Shown here in pieces: positions 10,780 to 23,023 of a stretch of 64,000 bases of DNA (positions within the stretch are counted from its first letter, which is position 1; each line of letters opens with the position of its first letter). This DNA is from Coprinopsis marcescibilis (Eukaryota > Basidiomycota > Agaricomycetes > Agaricales > Psathyrellaceae), in contig ML210157.1 in NCBI GenBank assembly GCA_004369085.1, forward strand, positions 191,057 to 255,056. The letters run 5' to 3'. The position numbers were made by a program, and so were the translations under genes. The notes below the pieces were generated by a model. That model saw nothing but the letters and a program-made list of their open reading frames with translations. It did no database searches and was not told the origin of the DNA.

Positions 10780-11911
10780 TCTCGAAATGAAAGGAACTGC
10801 AGATATATTATGTTAAAACTTCAATTTAAAAGGCTGGCTAGAACGCACGGTGTAACGATAAAGCTTACACGAGCTAGAAATTCCTTAAGTTCGGGGTAAA
10901 GGGCTTATACAAGTACTGAACGGGTTATCTCTCCTTTTTATGCATTTTACTGGCGGGTGGGCTTCTTTGCGGGCGAGGCCTCCGCGATCCCAGTGGCGCA
11001 CCAGTGCGCCTGTCAGTCCTTCGTGGTACATAGGAGCATTGGTCAATTCTGTTTAACCCGGAGAGTTCTACAAACCTCTTTCTAACTGTCGAACAAATAC
11101 ATCCTGGCAGGCACAGTTCTTGGCAGGGCTCGCAGGTGACTCACCCAATCTCCGCCGCGCTTAGTCGGGCGTCGACGCCGCAAGCCGGCCAATAGTCTCT
11201 AGGCATTAGTACCCCCCAACCACCGGTAAAGCATGGCAATTGAAGCCGGCGCTTACTACGGTATGGCAGCTCTGTTGGCCCTGTGCATGAATGTCGGCCT
11301 TGTTCCCATTGATGATCAAAAGATCCCGTATCTGTTAGAGGACACTTGAGCATTGAGAAACATAGTTTCGCGCATATTTCATCACGCGTGCGCCAAGGGA
11401 AAGGAAATGGAGAACAAGGAAACCGATATACCTTACATACTGACTGCCACTTGCCAATCAGCTTTGTACCTCATCCGATCACAGCAGCGGACATATTCTC
11501 TGTCAGCCCTTCAAACAGGCTCAGGGAATCGAAAGATACGCGGCTATGAGTGTTAGGCCTTCTTCAAAGCCACTGGGTGGTCGAAGGCACCTAATAGCTT
11601 TAACGCCCGCTTTGGATTACCTATTACGTGAGTTGCAGCCTCAACAGAACGAGAGGAACCAGCTTTTGGGATATGTGTCTAAGCCTTGATTCTTTCCCAT
11701 TGCCAGAGTTCGGATCACTCTCTATACTCCAGTCTACGAAAGCTTCTACTCTGTCTGATTGGGCCAGAATAAAGCACAGAATCTTCTCGAACTCATTGTA
11801 TTGATTATGGGCTGATGATGTTCGAGATGTGCTCTATGTAGTAAAACCTGTAGAATCTTCAATTCGCACCTCCGCTCAACTTGTCAACCCACCTTTTCCA
11901 GATTCTCCCCC
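10780..11911. other. intergenic, nothing recognised
   Basis: About 1.1 kb without a supported gene. Short frames on both strands lack domain similarity or splice-consistent extension. Confidence 0.5.
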
Positions 11912-12654
11912 ATGGCATACAATCTCTAGCTCATCGGGACCCCACTATCCACATTCACTCGAACTATAGCTCTCGGTCTGCATTGCAAGGGTATCCCATT
12001 CGAGCAGGTCATTTGCAGCCCACACAGCGACCGGGCAGAGCAGTATCACCCACTTGGACTACTTCCTTCGCTTTCCATTCAATCTAAACATGGCCGGATT
12101 GTCAACCTATCCGAGAGCCAAGCCATAGCCAAGTTCATCGAGCACGTACCCTACTCCGTCCTTGGAGATATCACTTCAAGACTCGTCAATCCTCCCTGAA
12201 AAGATCTGGGAATTCAATAGCGTTGTAGCATCGTCTCGTAAGTATTACGCGGGTGATATCATGTCAGACACCTAATCCAAAGTCCGAAGTGTTTCCATTG
12301 GTGTACCACGGACTCGTCCGGAACTGGTACCTTTCACTTGGAGGAGAGGTTTCTACACAATTTCCAACCAACCTCCTAGCCCCATTCAAGAAGCAGGTTC
12401 TGGTCAAAGAGAAGGAGCTGTTAGCGGTTGTAGAGGGCTTGATGAATCCGACCACAAGGTTTGCATTCTCCGATGTAAATCCCACTTGGGCAGACTTCTT
12501 TCTCTATCCAATCATTGCGGATTTGAAAGTCACGCCGGAGCGGGGGCTGATAAACGAACGAATGGAAAGTTGGCTCGCCCATATGGACATTTTAGATTGC
12601 GTTCTCAAGACTAAGCCCGGGACAGTCGCCGTTATCTACGGGGCTCGTCTCTGA
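11912..12654 (+). pseudogene. glutathione S-transferase-like gene, disrupted
   Basis: Two-domain GST-like protein. The thioredoxin-fold half runs from ATG 11912 (MAYNL...IGTPLSTFTRTIALGL, CKGIPFEQV, VNLSESQAIAKFIEH). The helical half is read from 12290 (VYHGLVRNWYLSLGGE; FSDVNPTWADFFLYP; stop at 12652-12654). The intron 12238-12289 (GTAAGT...GAAG) joins the halves in phase. Two lesions break it. An in-frame TAG at 11927-11929 lies inside an apparent 6-nt insertion (CTC-TAGCTC-ATC), without which the reading runs straight on. A +1 frameshift lies near 12173-12178, where GDITS must jump frame to reach SSILPEKIWEF. Either lesion alone would abolish the protein. The remaining codons still look constrained, so decay is recent, or the lesions are sequencing errors. 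Confidence 0.62.
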
Positions 12655-12916
12655 AAGGTGCTACGACTAAGTCTGTGCAGCGCAAACCATGATACCTGTC
12701 TGGAATTCAAAATTCTATGTACATGTATTATTCAGATAAAAAATATTGCGTATCGTACACTTGTATGGGGATAATTGTAAAGTTGATGTACACAAAAGGG
12801 AAAACAAATAGACGCCCTGAAAGTGAAATAAGATTAGGAGATTAGCCAATGTTGAAATGTGACCGGTGTAGTAAGGTATATGTCCGCGTCTATATTCCAT
12901 CGGCTCAGCCGCAGCT

Positions 12917-15900
12917 CTAGTGCTGCGTTGCATTAGAAGTTGCGGCGTGACCCGCTACATCCGTCGAACTCGCCCCCAACCCCTTCCACCATCTGTTGAA
13001 ACTCCCGCCCAATCCAACGGCAGGGTTCTTGTTGCTACCGCCCTTGACAAACCCAGTTCTGTCCATCCTCCCATCCGGTACACTCAGATCCACAGTCGGC
13101 TGCCTTTGAACGGGCTTTGGAGGAGAATCCAAATTGCCAATAGAGCTCGCTGCCGCTGCCGCTGCAACATTTCCAGGAATAAGAGGAGGAACCGATGGTA
13201 TCGACGGCCCATGCCCATGACCCGACCTTGAGCTGAGGCTCAAAGAGCTCAACGACGTCGAACTCGAATTGTTGGTTAGCACGTTGATAAGCTCGCTCTC
13301 GTCTGTTCCTCCAGTACCCAACTTCTGATGCTTCGAGAAGATAGATGTTTCCATCTCCTGTGGCTCCTGAACGTATACCGGGCTGCCGAGAACTGCTGTT
13401 GTAGGCTCGGTCGCAACTTGGCGCCGAGCATACGAGTACGGTTGTTGTCCATGATCGTCTTCGCTTGCACTGACGCTCGCGGTGCTGGCATACGTGCTCG
13501 CAGTGTCGCTCCTTATCGGCTTCGTCTTCCTCCTGCTCAGGGCGATCTTATCTTTCTTGTCCCTGTAGTACTGATGCAGTAGCGTCCCGACACCACCAGA
13601 TTTCTCTGCATGCCTCCCAATAGTCGCATCCCGTTCCCTCTCCAAGGGCACACCGCTCCCCAACAACCCAACAATCCCAAGTCCCATCCCAATCGAGTTT
13701 TGGTGCATCGGTACACCAACAATGGTCTCCTCTCCGGGACTCTTCAACCTGCCGAACCTCTCTACATCGTCGTGCCCACCACTTCCACCACTCTCACTCG
13801 TCGTCGTGCTGGTTGTCTCGCGACTGAAGCTTCTACCACCCATCCCCGGCGGCTGAGATCCCTGATACGGGAGCATCGTATTCGACAAATCGCCATACTT
13901 TCCTTTTCCGTACCTAGCGAACAACAGCTGGCGCTCATATTCATCCATCCTATCCACCTCTTCTGGGTCCACATACATGGTGAAAGGATTATCGCGCTTC
14001 TTGTCCATCGTCAACACCGGGTTGAATAGCGCATCAATGAGGGCTTCCGTGGTCTTGGGTCCATAGGCCAGTGGTAACCGCTTGACATCAAACGTCGCCA
14101 CCTCGACAAGATTGTAACGACGCGCCGGGTTCTGTTGAACGTTTTGGTCGGGACTCTGTTGACTCTCCTCCGTTAGCGCAATGCTATCAGTGTCCTTCAC
14201 TTGCGACTGTGCATCATCCTCCGTTGCGCTCTCAAACGCGTCGCTCTCCGAATCGGCATCAGCATCGCTTTCACTCTCGCTTTCGCCGCTAATCGGTGGG
14301 AGGGCGTATGGGTTCCTCTCCAATTCCAAATGGAACCGCCGCTTCCGCTCATCGCGCTTTATCACCCGACGTTTCTCCCTCTCGCTCATATCAGCTTTGT
14401 TCTGTGGCTGTGTTTGTGTTTGTGATCGTGTGGGGGTGGGTTTCGTAGGAGGGTTCTTCAGGCTCTTCAGGAATTGTCGGCGAGCTTGGGCGGCCTCGCT
14501 GTTAGGATCCTCGTCCAGTTCGCTTTCGCTCTCGCTAGGCAGGCCGTATGGGTCGCGATCCTGAGGCGTCGAGTGTTCCTCCTGCCCAACGTTCTCTTCA
14601 AACAGCTCGCCATCCAGGTCGTCCTTTGTCCCGTTGCCGTACGTGAGGCCGTATAGATCCTTCCGTTTCTTCATCAGCGAGTCGTTTTGGGTCAGGAAGT
14701 TCTCTATTCCGCCCATGATTTCGGCTTTGGGAAGTGGGGGTGCGATATACTCCATGTTCCCGCTTACGTGGGTCATTTCAATGGTAATCTATGTTGGAAG
14801 GGGTCAGTTTCGGGAAGGATCGCGGGGTCGAGAAAAGTGGGCAATGAAAACAATACGATAGCTCTGGTCGCACTGCGTATCCAAGTATATAGCAGGCTAC
14901 CTCCATTGCAATGGAATACGGCCCTCAAGGGAACAGTCGCATGCCCCTTGCATAGCTATTTTACATTCACTCATCAATCGCCTCCATCAAAGATGCAACA
15001 AGCCCGGAAAGCCAAATCCGAAGCGAAAAAGGCACATTGCCAGAATTAGATTGCTTACCTTGAGCGTTGCATTGACACGGCTCTCCTTGAGCAAATAGCG
15101 CCTCTCAACCTTCCCCTTGTCGACGTATTCTGCCATGTTCAGGTAGACAGCACCTATATGCAGATGAAACACGACGAATCAATGGAAAGTCAGTGTTCCA
15201 TCACTCTCCTTGGAATAAGGAACAGTTGGGCGCACCTAGACGTGGGTTCTGCGGGGGGCCATCAGGGTCGTCGGGTATAACCCTTTGCATTACGACCAGC
15301 TTGAATTCGTTTGGGAGAATGTTGGGTTTCTTCTGATCCTGAGCATTACCTACGCAACGTTTTAATAAAGCTTCGTCAGTGCATTCCTGGTATAGTTGAA
15401 GCCAATTAACTTACCTCTGGCAATATCAAACTTCAAAATCGCGTTGAGTGGGAAGTTGAACCCAATACTATGCTCTTTGAGAGGAAGGTATGGTGTGATG
15501 CCCCGTGAAGGTGATAGATGCCCAGCAGGATGGTTGGATGAAGGGAAGAAGGCACCATCCCTAGGCGACAAGATGCCACCCATGGGATGGCTTGAAGCGT
15601 TGGCCTGGGTAATTGTGCCGGTTGGAGAGAGAACACCGCCGAGGCCAGGGGACAGAGCTGCATCTAAGCCTTGATACCCTGGTGATGTGGGCAAACCCCC
15701 CAATGCCGCATTCGACGAGAAGGACTGCTGGTTATAGTTCGGAGAAAATAGCAAGCTTTCTTCGTATGCTTTGGCGTTCGAAACTGAGGAAAAGAGGTAA
15801 TGGTTGAGCCCGTTGCCGCCCGGAGAGGTAGAGCTTGGGCTGGTATTGGAAAAGAAGTTGCGGCTGAGGTTTCCATCCGCCTTCTTCGAATTTACTGTGC

Positions 15901-16909
15901 TGGGCATCGAAGTCGCAGTCGTGGTATGGCTGGCGAACGAAGCGCTGCTGGCGGTACTTCCATTGGTCGTGGTCGAGGTGTAGCTGTCCGTCGAAGAATG
16001 GCTCCATTGCGTGTGCACCGAACTTGTATGTCCGTGGCTTCCTTGCGAAACTAAGCTTGGGCTGGACCCATTCCATTTTCCTTGAGACATCCCAGATTCA
16101 GATGCCCCGTGGTGATCGTCCTTCCCCTTGCCCTTATTACTGAGGTTCTTCATCTTCCCCAGCAATCCACTGCCCTCCTCGCCATGATGCCGTCCTTCGT
16201 TCGACGCTCCTGGTCTCTCCCCTTTAACGTCCGCAAACGCGACATTCCCCTTGAATTTCCACCGAACGCCAAACTCTCCTCGTATGAGTGGGACGTTGCT
16301 GAGCTGCTCGATTTCTATCTTGGCATGGAAATAGCTGTGGGCTTGGTGATGCGACCGGGGGAGTAAGGCCTTCAGCTTGCCTTTTGTGGTGGCGGTAGTA
16401 GGCGTTTTGCCTGGTGTGGGCCCTCCTAGGCCTGCTGAGGGGAGAGGTGAAGTGGGATTGAGCGGAGTGCGGGATAACAGAGGTGTTTTGGGAACAGCAG
16501 GTGTTCCTGGCGCCGCCGATCGCGCAAATAATGATGGCGTTCCTGGTCTGGAAGACGAGTGCTGGATCGATTGAGGAAGAATCAGGGGTGTAAACGAGCC
16601 ACCTTGCTGCCCTGGACTGATTGGAGTCGCTGCCTCTACAGCAAAACTGTTAACGCCCTCAGCTAAACTCTGGTAGCGGTGGGGCTGGACGGTGATTCCA
16701 GACGAATTCGAGGTGGACGGCGAGATCGGTGAGGGGAGAGTGAGGTTGCGCGAATTGCGTACTTTCGTCCTGGGCTCCTGTGAGGTCGTCGGAACCGAGT
16801 TTTGGCGAGTGAGAATCGGCGGTGGTGGTGGTGGAGTAGAACGAGAAGTTTGTGGTGGTTGGGCGCCCTCTTGGGATGCCAAATCTGGCGTTGGTATTGA
16901 AGAGGACAT
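12917..16909 (-). CDS. large NT-C2 domain protein (EEIG1/EHBP1-type C2)
   Basis: Four exons (16909-15415, 15349-15236, 15153-15059, 14788-12917) close in phase to 1191 residues. A Pro/Ser-rich N-terminal ~190 residues precedes an NT-C2 domain that begins at SYFHAKIEIEQLSNVPL and GEFGVRWKFKGN. It resumes after a ~230-residue Ser/Thr/His-rich insertion at HSIGFNFPLNAILKFDIARG and FKLVVMQRV, and ends at RRYLLKESRVNATLKITIEM. The rest (~600 residues) is acidic and disordered, with SESESE runs and a basic helix near SEREKRRVIKRDERKRR. NT-C2 domains act as membrane or adaptor modules, so a cortical scaffold role is plausible but inferred. The open frame extends upstream to a GTG, so the first ATG (16909) was chosen. 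The last intron is long (270 nt). Confidence 0.85.
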
Positions 16910-18193
16910 CCTTGTGGAGACGGTATCTTGCTGCACTGGGACGTTGGTGATGATGCTGATGCCAATTCCGGCCGTTGAAACAAGTAGCGCGGCAGTCGGA
17001 TATGATTATGAGCGCAATATTACGGGGCGCTGGGAATATTGGGAAAATCGGCGCCGTGGTACACACTAACCGTATAGCCTTAATGACTGTTATCAGAATC
17101 AGCCTGTTTACAATGAGAACCTTAGCAACACGTACTGCGTTGCCGAGGGTTTCTCGGTTTATGGGTCAGGTCGCGGTCGCGGTCGAATAGTCCCGAGAGC
17201 GTTGTCGCGTTCTATGGGTACAGAGCAAGCGTTGAGGAAGATGCGTTGTAGTCGAGTAAAGTAGCATGCTTACCAGGGTCAAATATAAATGAATATGAGT
17301 AGATGAATGGTTTCGGGTGTTTCGTAAGGTATAAACCGTGTAATATTGCACATGCACACGGGTAACGCTGTTCAGCAATTCTTCATTAGCGTTTGGCAAG
17401 GTATAAAGTTGCCTCCGTCGTCGTGGGCGTACTGGTCTTCGTCGTCAAGAAAGGTGGGAGGTCGTCGTGGTCATTGTCGAAGAGACCGGGGCCCATGATG
17501 TTGGCCAGCGGCGTGTCTCATCATGAGGTGCGGCGCTTGTGTGAACTGAAGCTTCGGCAATCAGCGGCCACTCGGTTCCTTCGGCGTTTGCCGTCGTCTC
17601 TAGAGTGACGCCGAGTGCGCTTCAACCTCAGGGTTTGATCCGAGATGTTTTCCTCTCACGGTCGGTGCCTAACATCCACGATTGGCGTCTCTGGACGCTC
17701 GAGCTCTGCCTCGAGGCCTACATCGTGGCGAACTAGGCATTACACCAGCGACCGTCTCCGTCGGTCTACTGCGCTCTGTGTGTGAAGGATGTGAAACGAT
17801 GTCTTGCTGTCCAGCTGACTAAATTGAGAGCGAAATTCAGCCGTAAAGCTTCTTCGCCGGGAAATTGACCCCTCAGTAAACGCTACGTTTGCGCTACGTT
17901 AGTGCTGATTCATGCAGGTTTTGCCGGGAATCTGACGCGTATACAGGCCTGCGGCGTGTAGTAATAAGATGATAAGGGTCGAACGGAACATAGACCTAGC
18001 CCATTCAGTCAGGTTAGTCTCCTGACCTCTGAAGGACGTTTAAGCACCGTACTAACATAGACACTGGCTACGAGTTTTCAATCAAGACCTCGCAAACAAT
18101 TAGCTAAGATCCATTCAGACATAGAGCGTTACAATTCAGATTTAAACAATCACTTGTCAATTCTGGTACTTCATATCACTCGCAAAGCATCCC
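16910..18193. other. intergenic, nothing recognised
   Basis: Divides the NT-C2 gene start from the 3' end of the AA12-CBM1 gene. Several short frames exist (for example 17393-17608) but none has a domain or a consistent exon model. Confidence 0.5.
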
Positions 18194-20286
18194 TCAAGCA
18201 GGTTGGCACTGAGAATAAAAGTTGTTCACCTGATGACCATTATCAGTACAGATCACACACGCCATCTCATAAAATACTCACCGCCTTGCATGAAGATCCA
18301 GCCGCACACGCAGTCGGGCCAGAATACCCAGTTCCACCACTATTCCAATTACAAAAACTATCAGTTCCTCTTGACCAGGGAGACTAAAGCCAGAAATTTC
18401 ACGCACCACTGGCCCCAGATGCTCTGCGTCGGCTGCCCCGGCGAGTTTGTGGTAGTGCTAATTGGCAAGGTCGCAGTCGGCGTAGGACTCGTGTTCGGGA
18501 GTGTCGTAATGGGAATCACGGGCGGAGGCGCCTTCAACAGGAATACTTCACCCGAAGTATCACTTGCGACGTAGAGGTTGTTGCCGTCCGCAGAGAAGAC
18601 GAGGCCAACAGGACGGAAACACCCTCCCGTGCACTGGTTCTCGTTCCGGTTCGTCAGCAGGTCCGTGAAGCTCGCCTTGGTCGCTGCGAGACCGACGGTT
18701 GGGCTCCATTCCCCAGAAGCCGAGTACCTGCCTGGGATAATGACGACTTTGTATCCCTGAAAAGCTATCTTCAGCGTTGATATTACAAGATTCGACGGAT
18801 GTACACACCTGAGGGGGAGTTCGATTCCAACTGCCATGCAACCCAACATAGAGATTAGCGTCGTCTTGGCGAACACCAAACTTCATGTCAAGTGGGGCAG
18901 TGTGAGGGGGCAAGAGGGCAACCGGCTTGACAGAATTGGCTTCACACCAGGCATCCGTATACTGCCCAGTCGTATCCTGCACAAACCAGTCCCCAGGTTG
19001 CATGGCCTTATCGGTGAAATCAGCTTGCTCCCAGACCGTGAAGCAATAGGGGTACCCGCCGAATAGGCTGGTATTTGGAGAGGTTGGGTTGCCGACTGAA
19101 GGGGTAAGTTAAAGGTTAAATTCGAAGTCTATGGAATGAATAATGTTAAATCGCCCACGTTTGTAGACTTTCTCAGCTGGGTTATTGTTGTGGATATCCC
19201 TACGGACACCATTCGCATTCCTGTACGCATTATCCAGCGAGTTTTCTGAAAGCCAACGTCAGAAAACCTTCAGGTATACAACGGCTAAACAAATCTTACC
19301 GACACTCCAGATGGTCCCGCCTCTGTCTTCAGCGATACCGACGTCATTCCGGAGACCGAAACTTAGGCGAACACCACCAGTTAAAAATAGATCAATGATC
19401 TGGTCAACAGTCGGACGCACCCAAACACCTTTCCGTACGAGCTGGTAACATTATTCGTGTATGAGCCATTCAGGCGATCAAAGAGATCAGCTAAAAATGC
19501 TCCTACCTGTTGTACCCAGCACCGTTGGCAGGTAAGCCACGCATGTCAAAGACTCGGATCTGGCTTCTTCCAACTTCGGCTCGGAAAGAAGGCACGTCGA
19601 TGTTGGAGTCTGAGCCGACACTGAGAGAAATATAGTCCGGATATTTGCGAGAAACATGGATGGTACGCGTATTGTGGCCAGGATTGCTCATTCTAGGCTG
19701 CACTATCAGTAAAGGTCGGACTAAAGCTGTCCTGGACATACCCAGTGACCAAGGTTTTCATGTTCGTAGCGGTCATCGTCTCAGGGTTATAATCCCAAGA
19801 GTAAGCAATGTCAGGTGTACTGCAAACAGAAACCCCAGCATCAGTCTATAATCTACAACCAACTATTGGCATCCGGGGCCGCATCCCCTTACCTGGCAAA
19901 TAGTTTGTTCCCAACTACGTCAATCGCATGGTTGAGTCTCGTGTCAGCGACAATCGTCTTGCTCGTTCCAACAACGCATCCGTTGGCGTCAACCTGGTGG
20001 CCAGTCACGCCGAGACCACGCTGGAGAACCAAAAGGTTGCCTCTCGAGTCGGCCGTAATACCCCTTGGCGACCGCAACCTCCCCAAAACAGGCGTGGACT
20101 GCCATCCTGCTGCGACAGTCATCGCATAGCTAGGGGCTGGGGCTCCAGCGCAGTTAATAGGCGTCTGTCCTGCTACCCCCAACACTGTTCAACAAAGTCA
20201 GCTCCCCATTTCATCGTTCAATACGGCAACAAGAGGTCGATACCTTGGAGAATCAAGACCAACGCGGAGCTCAAAAGGAGGAACAT
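18194..20286 (-). CDS. AA12 PQQ-dependent sugar dehydrogenase with C-terminal CBM1
   Basis: Secreted quinoprotein of family AA12 (pyranose/sorbosone dehydrogenase type), oxidising sugars with PQQ and able in principle to reduce LPMOs. Eleven exons close in phase to 495 residues: 20286-20244, 20172-19893, 19819-19742, 19692-19507, 19441-19421, 19361-19300, 19245-19159, 19095-18809, 18756-18407, 18339-18282, 18229-18194. Signal peptide MFLLLSSALVLILQA. Beta-propeller landmarks are LRSPRGITADSRGNLL, LNHAIDV, LRNDVGIAED, LPPHTAPLDMKFG, GLHGSWNRTPPQGYKVV and CFRPVGLVFS. After a Pro/Thr linker comes a complete CBM1 (about residues 460-494): WGQCGGTGYSGPTACAAGSS, then CKAVNNFYSQC. The CBM1 is split by two introns and is easily missed. 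Without them the frame would stop in a non-CBM tail at 18361. Its paralogue lies at 36814-39438. Confidence 0.92.
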
Positions 20287-21335
20287 GCTGCAAAACCTAC
20301 TCCCGTCCTTCTTCAGAGACCACACTCTTAAACCATCCAAAACACTGAATACACTCACGGGACATCATCGGTACATCCACCTGCTTGGCTTGTATTGTCG
20401 GTAATTCTGATAGTCCAACGGCTGTGCGTGGATTTGGATACCACAAATTAGGTTATCTCATGACGCTTGGGGAGGATACACTTGTCCTTCGTCCCATGCC
20501 AAGCCCTCAAGAAGGGAGAGGTTTGCATGTTTTGCCAGGGTTGGTATATCCTGTGGTTGTTTGGAAAGTACCTTATCAGCAATCGGATGTAAGATATCGG
20601 ATACGAAGAACCATGTTCGCGTGGACGTATGTGTGACTTCAAAAAGCAAACGTAAAGATTTCACGAGAGTTCTTCTGACTACTCAGACTGATGTCGGAGC
20701 CGTTCCTTGGAGCTCGAGTTACCTGCTGCTTTTCTCCATTTGAATGGGGCTTCATTCGTCCGACGTTCGTTGTACGCTTCAAATCTGTCGCGACCCAGGC
20801 TTGACGCTTGAAGCAGGCAAGGACTGTCACAAGTCTGTGTCTAACCACGCATTTGGGATGTTGAAAAGAGCTTGACTGTTCGATATCCGGAAAATCGTCA
20901 CGTAGGCGGGTAAACCTGTTTTGATTCCGCTGAGAAGACTGTCATGAAGAGATCACAGAAGATAGGTCATGGTGGTTAATGGTTGACCTGGATAATCAGC
21001 GCGGTTCGGTGCACACGCCAAGAACCCCCTATTCCCATCACACCGCTGTCAGAGCTTCGACTTCTTGTTCGCTCCAAAGTCTACTCTATTTCGTGGCGCA
21101 GAGAGCGCTCAGCTGATGGGCAGTGCTAACGTACATCCCTTTCAGACGGTAAAATTCAAGAACACTAACGTACGCTGGGGGTGGGTTCGCCCGCGATTTG
21201 GGAATATCAATGCTTCACACTTGCCGCAGAACGGCCCCAATCTAACCGCTCATGAAATTGAAAAAGAGTTATGGGTTTATTGCAAAACTGCTATTTTTGC
21301 TGCTACACTTCAGAAACACATTATTGGGAGATTCG
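20287..21335. other. intergenic, nothing recognised
   Basis: About 1 kb between the AA12-CBM1 start (minus) and the 3' end of the M43 gene (minus). No supported frame; no repeat seen. Confidence 0.5.
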
Positions 21336-22584
21336 TTAAACAGCGACACCCCTAAACGAACGAAGTTGCGACCTCAACCTCGTCGTCTGACCATCAGTGA
21401 ATCCGGTCATGCAGCTGTCGTCTGAGTAATTCATGAAGTTGGCTAAAAGTAATAGAATGTCAGAAAGGCCTGAAAGCGCGTGGAATGAAATAGTACGCAC
21501 TGATGGGATCTTGCTTTCCACCTGGGCACGAGGATCTCGCGGCAGGGCATCCATACCCAGGCTCGCGCTCAGATGGCGTGTCATCGATATAATCGCCATT
21601 GCCGGAGCAGCCGCCCTACAAGACGATTAAGTCAGAATCAGAAACGAAAGTACGAAATCGTGCGACGAACTTCGAAAGTGTGGTACAGGCCTCCCCAGTG
21701 GCCAACTTCGTGCGTCAAGGTCCTCCCTTTGTTGTAAGGAGGCTTCAGTCCACCAGGCATAGTAGAGTGGAGCAGAACGACACCATCCATGGTAGGCGCA
21801 GACTCATAATCGCTAGGGAAAGTAGCATAGCCAAGTAGCCCGGCAGCCTCACCCTCCTGGAACCTGAAACACATAGATCAGTGATCAGCGCTCAAGCACA
21901 AGACCCCGAGTAGTTGGCCAGCCTCTTACCCTACAGTCCAAATGTTCAAGGTGGAGGCATTCCCATGGCGGTATTCCGTCTTCAATGTCTTTTCTTGCTC
22001 GCTGCCAAGTCCAATGAGAAATGTGCCAAGGTGGCCAAGCCATATGGGAACATCTCATCGGGACATACCTCTCTGGTGCAACTCGCATGAACCAATCCTC
22101 GTTCTCGATGTAGGTCACATTGACCAGGTTGAAGCTGATACCGGTCTTGGTGTAATCCTGGTTCATGATCTCAAACTGCTCGGTTATTTGCCTGTTCCTA
22201 AAGTTAGAGAAAGAGGGGCGTAAGGACCGTTCTCAACGACAGAAACAGACGCAGACTCACGAGAGATAGCCGCCCTCTTGTGTCTCGTTGGCGTAGACAA
22301 CATGAACGTAGACATCGAGAACAGCTTTCGCATCGGGATCCGCAGCAGGCATCCTATGTGTCTGGAACTTCTTCTCCGCAGAGGTCTTGTGCTTGGCCGA
22401 AATGTGGGTTCCGCATCCCCTAGATAACGAAGATGTTTTCGTTAGCGCTACGAGACTGATACTCAAGACGTATACCCTACCTTCGGTGTTGGAGATCCCG
22501 ACGATACTTTGGGGCCGCAAGAACCGACACCAACGACGAAGAAAGCAGCAAAGCAGAGCAGATCAACGAGCGCATGTTCAACAT
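21336..22584 (-). CDS. secreted M43 (pappalysin-type) zinc metalloprotease
   Basis: Seven exons (22584-22481, 22419-22261, 22197-22069, 22001-21930, 21863-21671, 21615-21501, 21442-21336) close to 292 residues. The signal peptide [20 protein letters not shown] is followed by a short basic stretch ([10 protein letters not shown]) that may mark propeptide processing. The zinc site is H206-E-V-G-H210-W-G-G-L-Y-H216, the extended HExxHxxGxxH of metzincins. The downstream Met-turn region is [10 protein letters not shown]. Other family marks are [33 protein letters not shown] and the Cys-rich [14 protein letters not shown]. Fungal members are secreted proteases that degrade extracellular protein. 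Two Met codons lie close together (22584, 22575); the first was chosen. Confidence 0.93.
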
Positions 22585-23023
22585 GGCGTATTAATTGACG
22601 AGAAAACGTTTCAAACGTAGATTTCTGAGGGCGTCGATAGGAGGACCAGCTCCAAAGTTCGTCACAGACGAAGGAAAGCCAGAACAGCAGTGCATCTGCG
22701 CTTATAAGGGAAATCTGCATGATGGGAGAAAGTTCACACATCTGATGGATTGAACTTTGAAGGCTGTCCACGGTGCCCACTGGATTGTCACCATGGCTAT
22801 ACCCTGCGATGGGCCCCGGGAAAATGTTGCTATTCGCTGCAGTACGAAGCGTTTACTCTAGGGTGAAACGAGTCTGGTTCAGTGGCCACTAGAAACACAA
22901 GATTGCCCGAAAGTTCATTATTAAACATAGCAGCAACATTACATTCCGTCTATCTGAATGAGTACCAAATTATACAAGTCTATCGATGATTGGAAGATTC
23001 GTTCCGGGATACCGACTCATCCA
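22585..23023. other. intergenic, nothing recognised
   Basis: Promoter region of the M43 gene and 3' flank of the GH5 gene. No supported frame. Confidence 0.5.
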
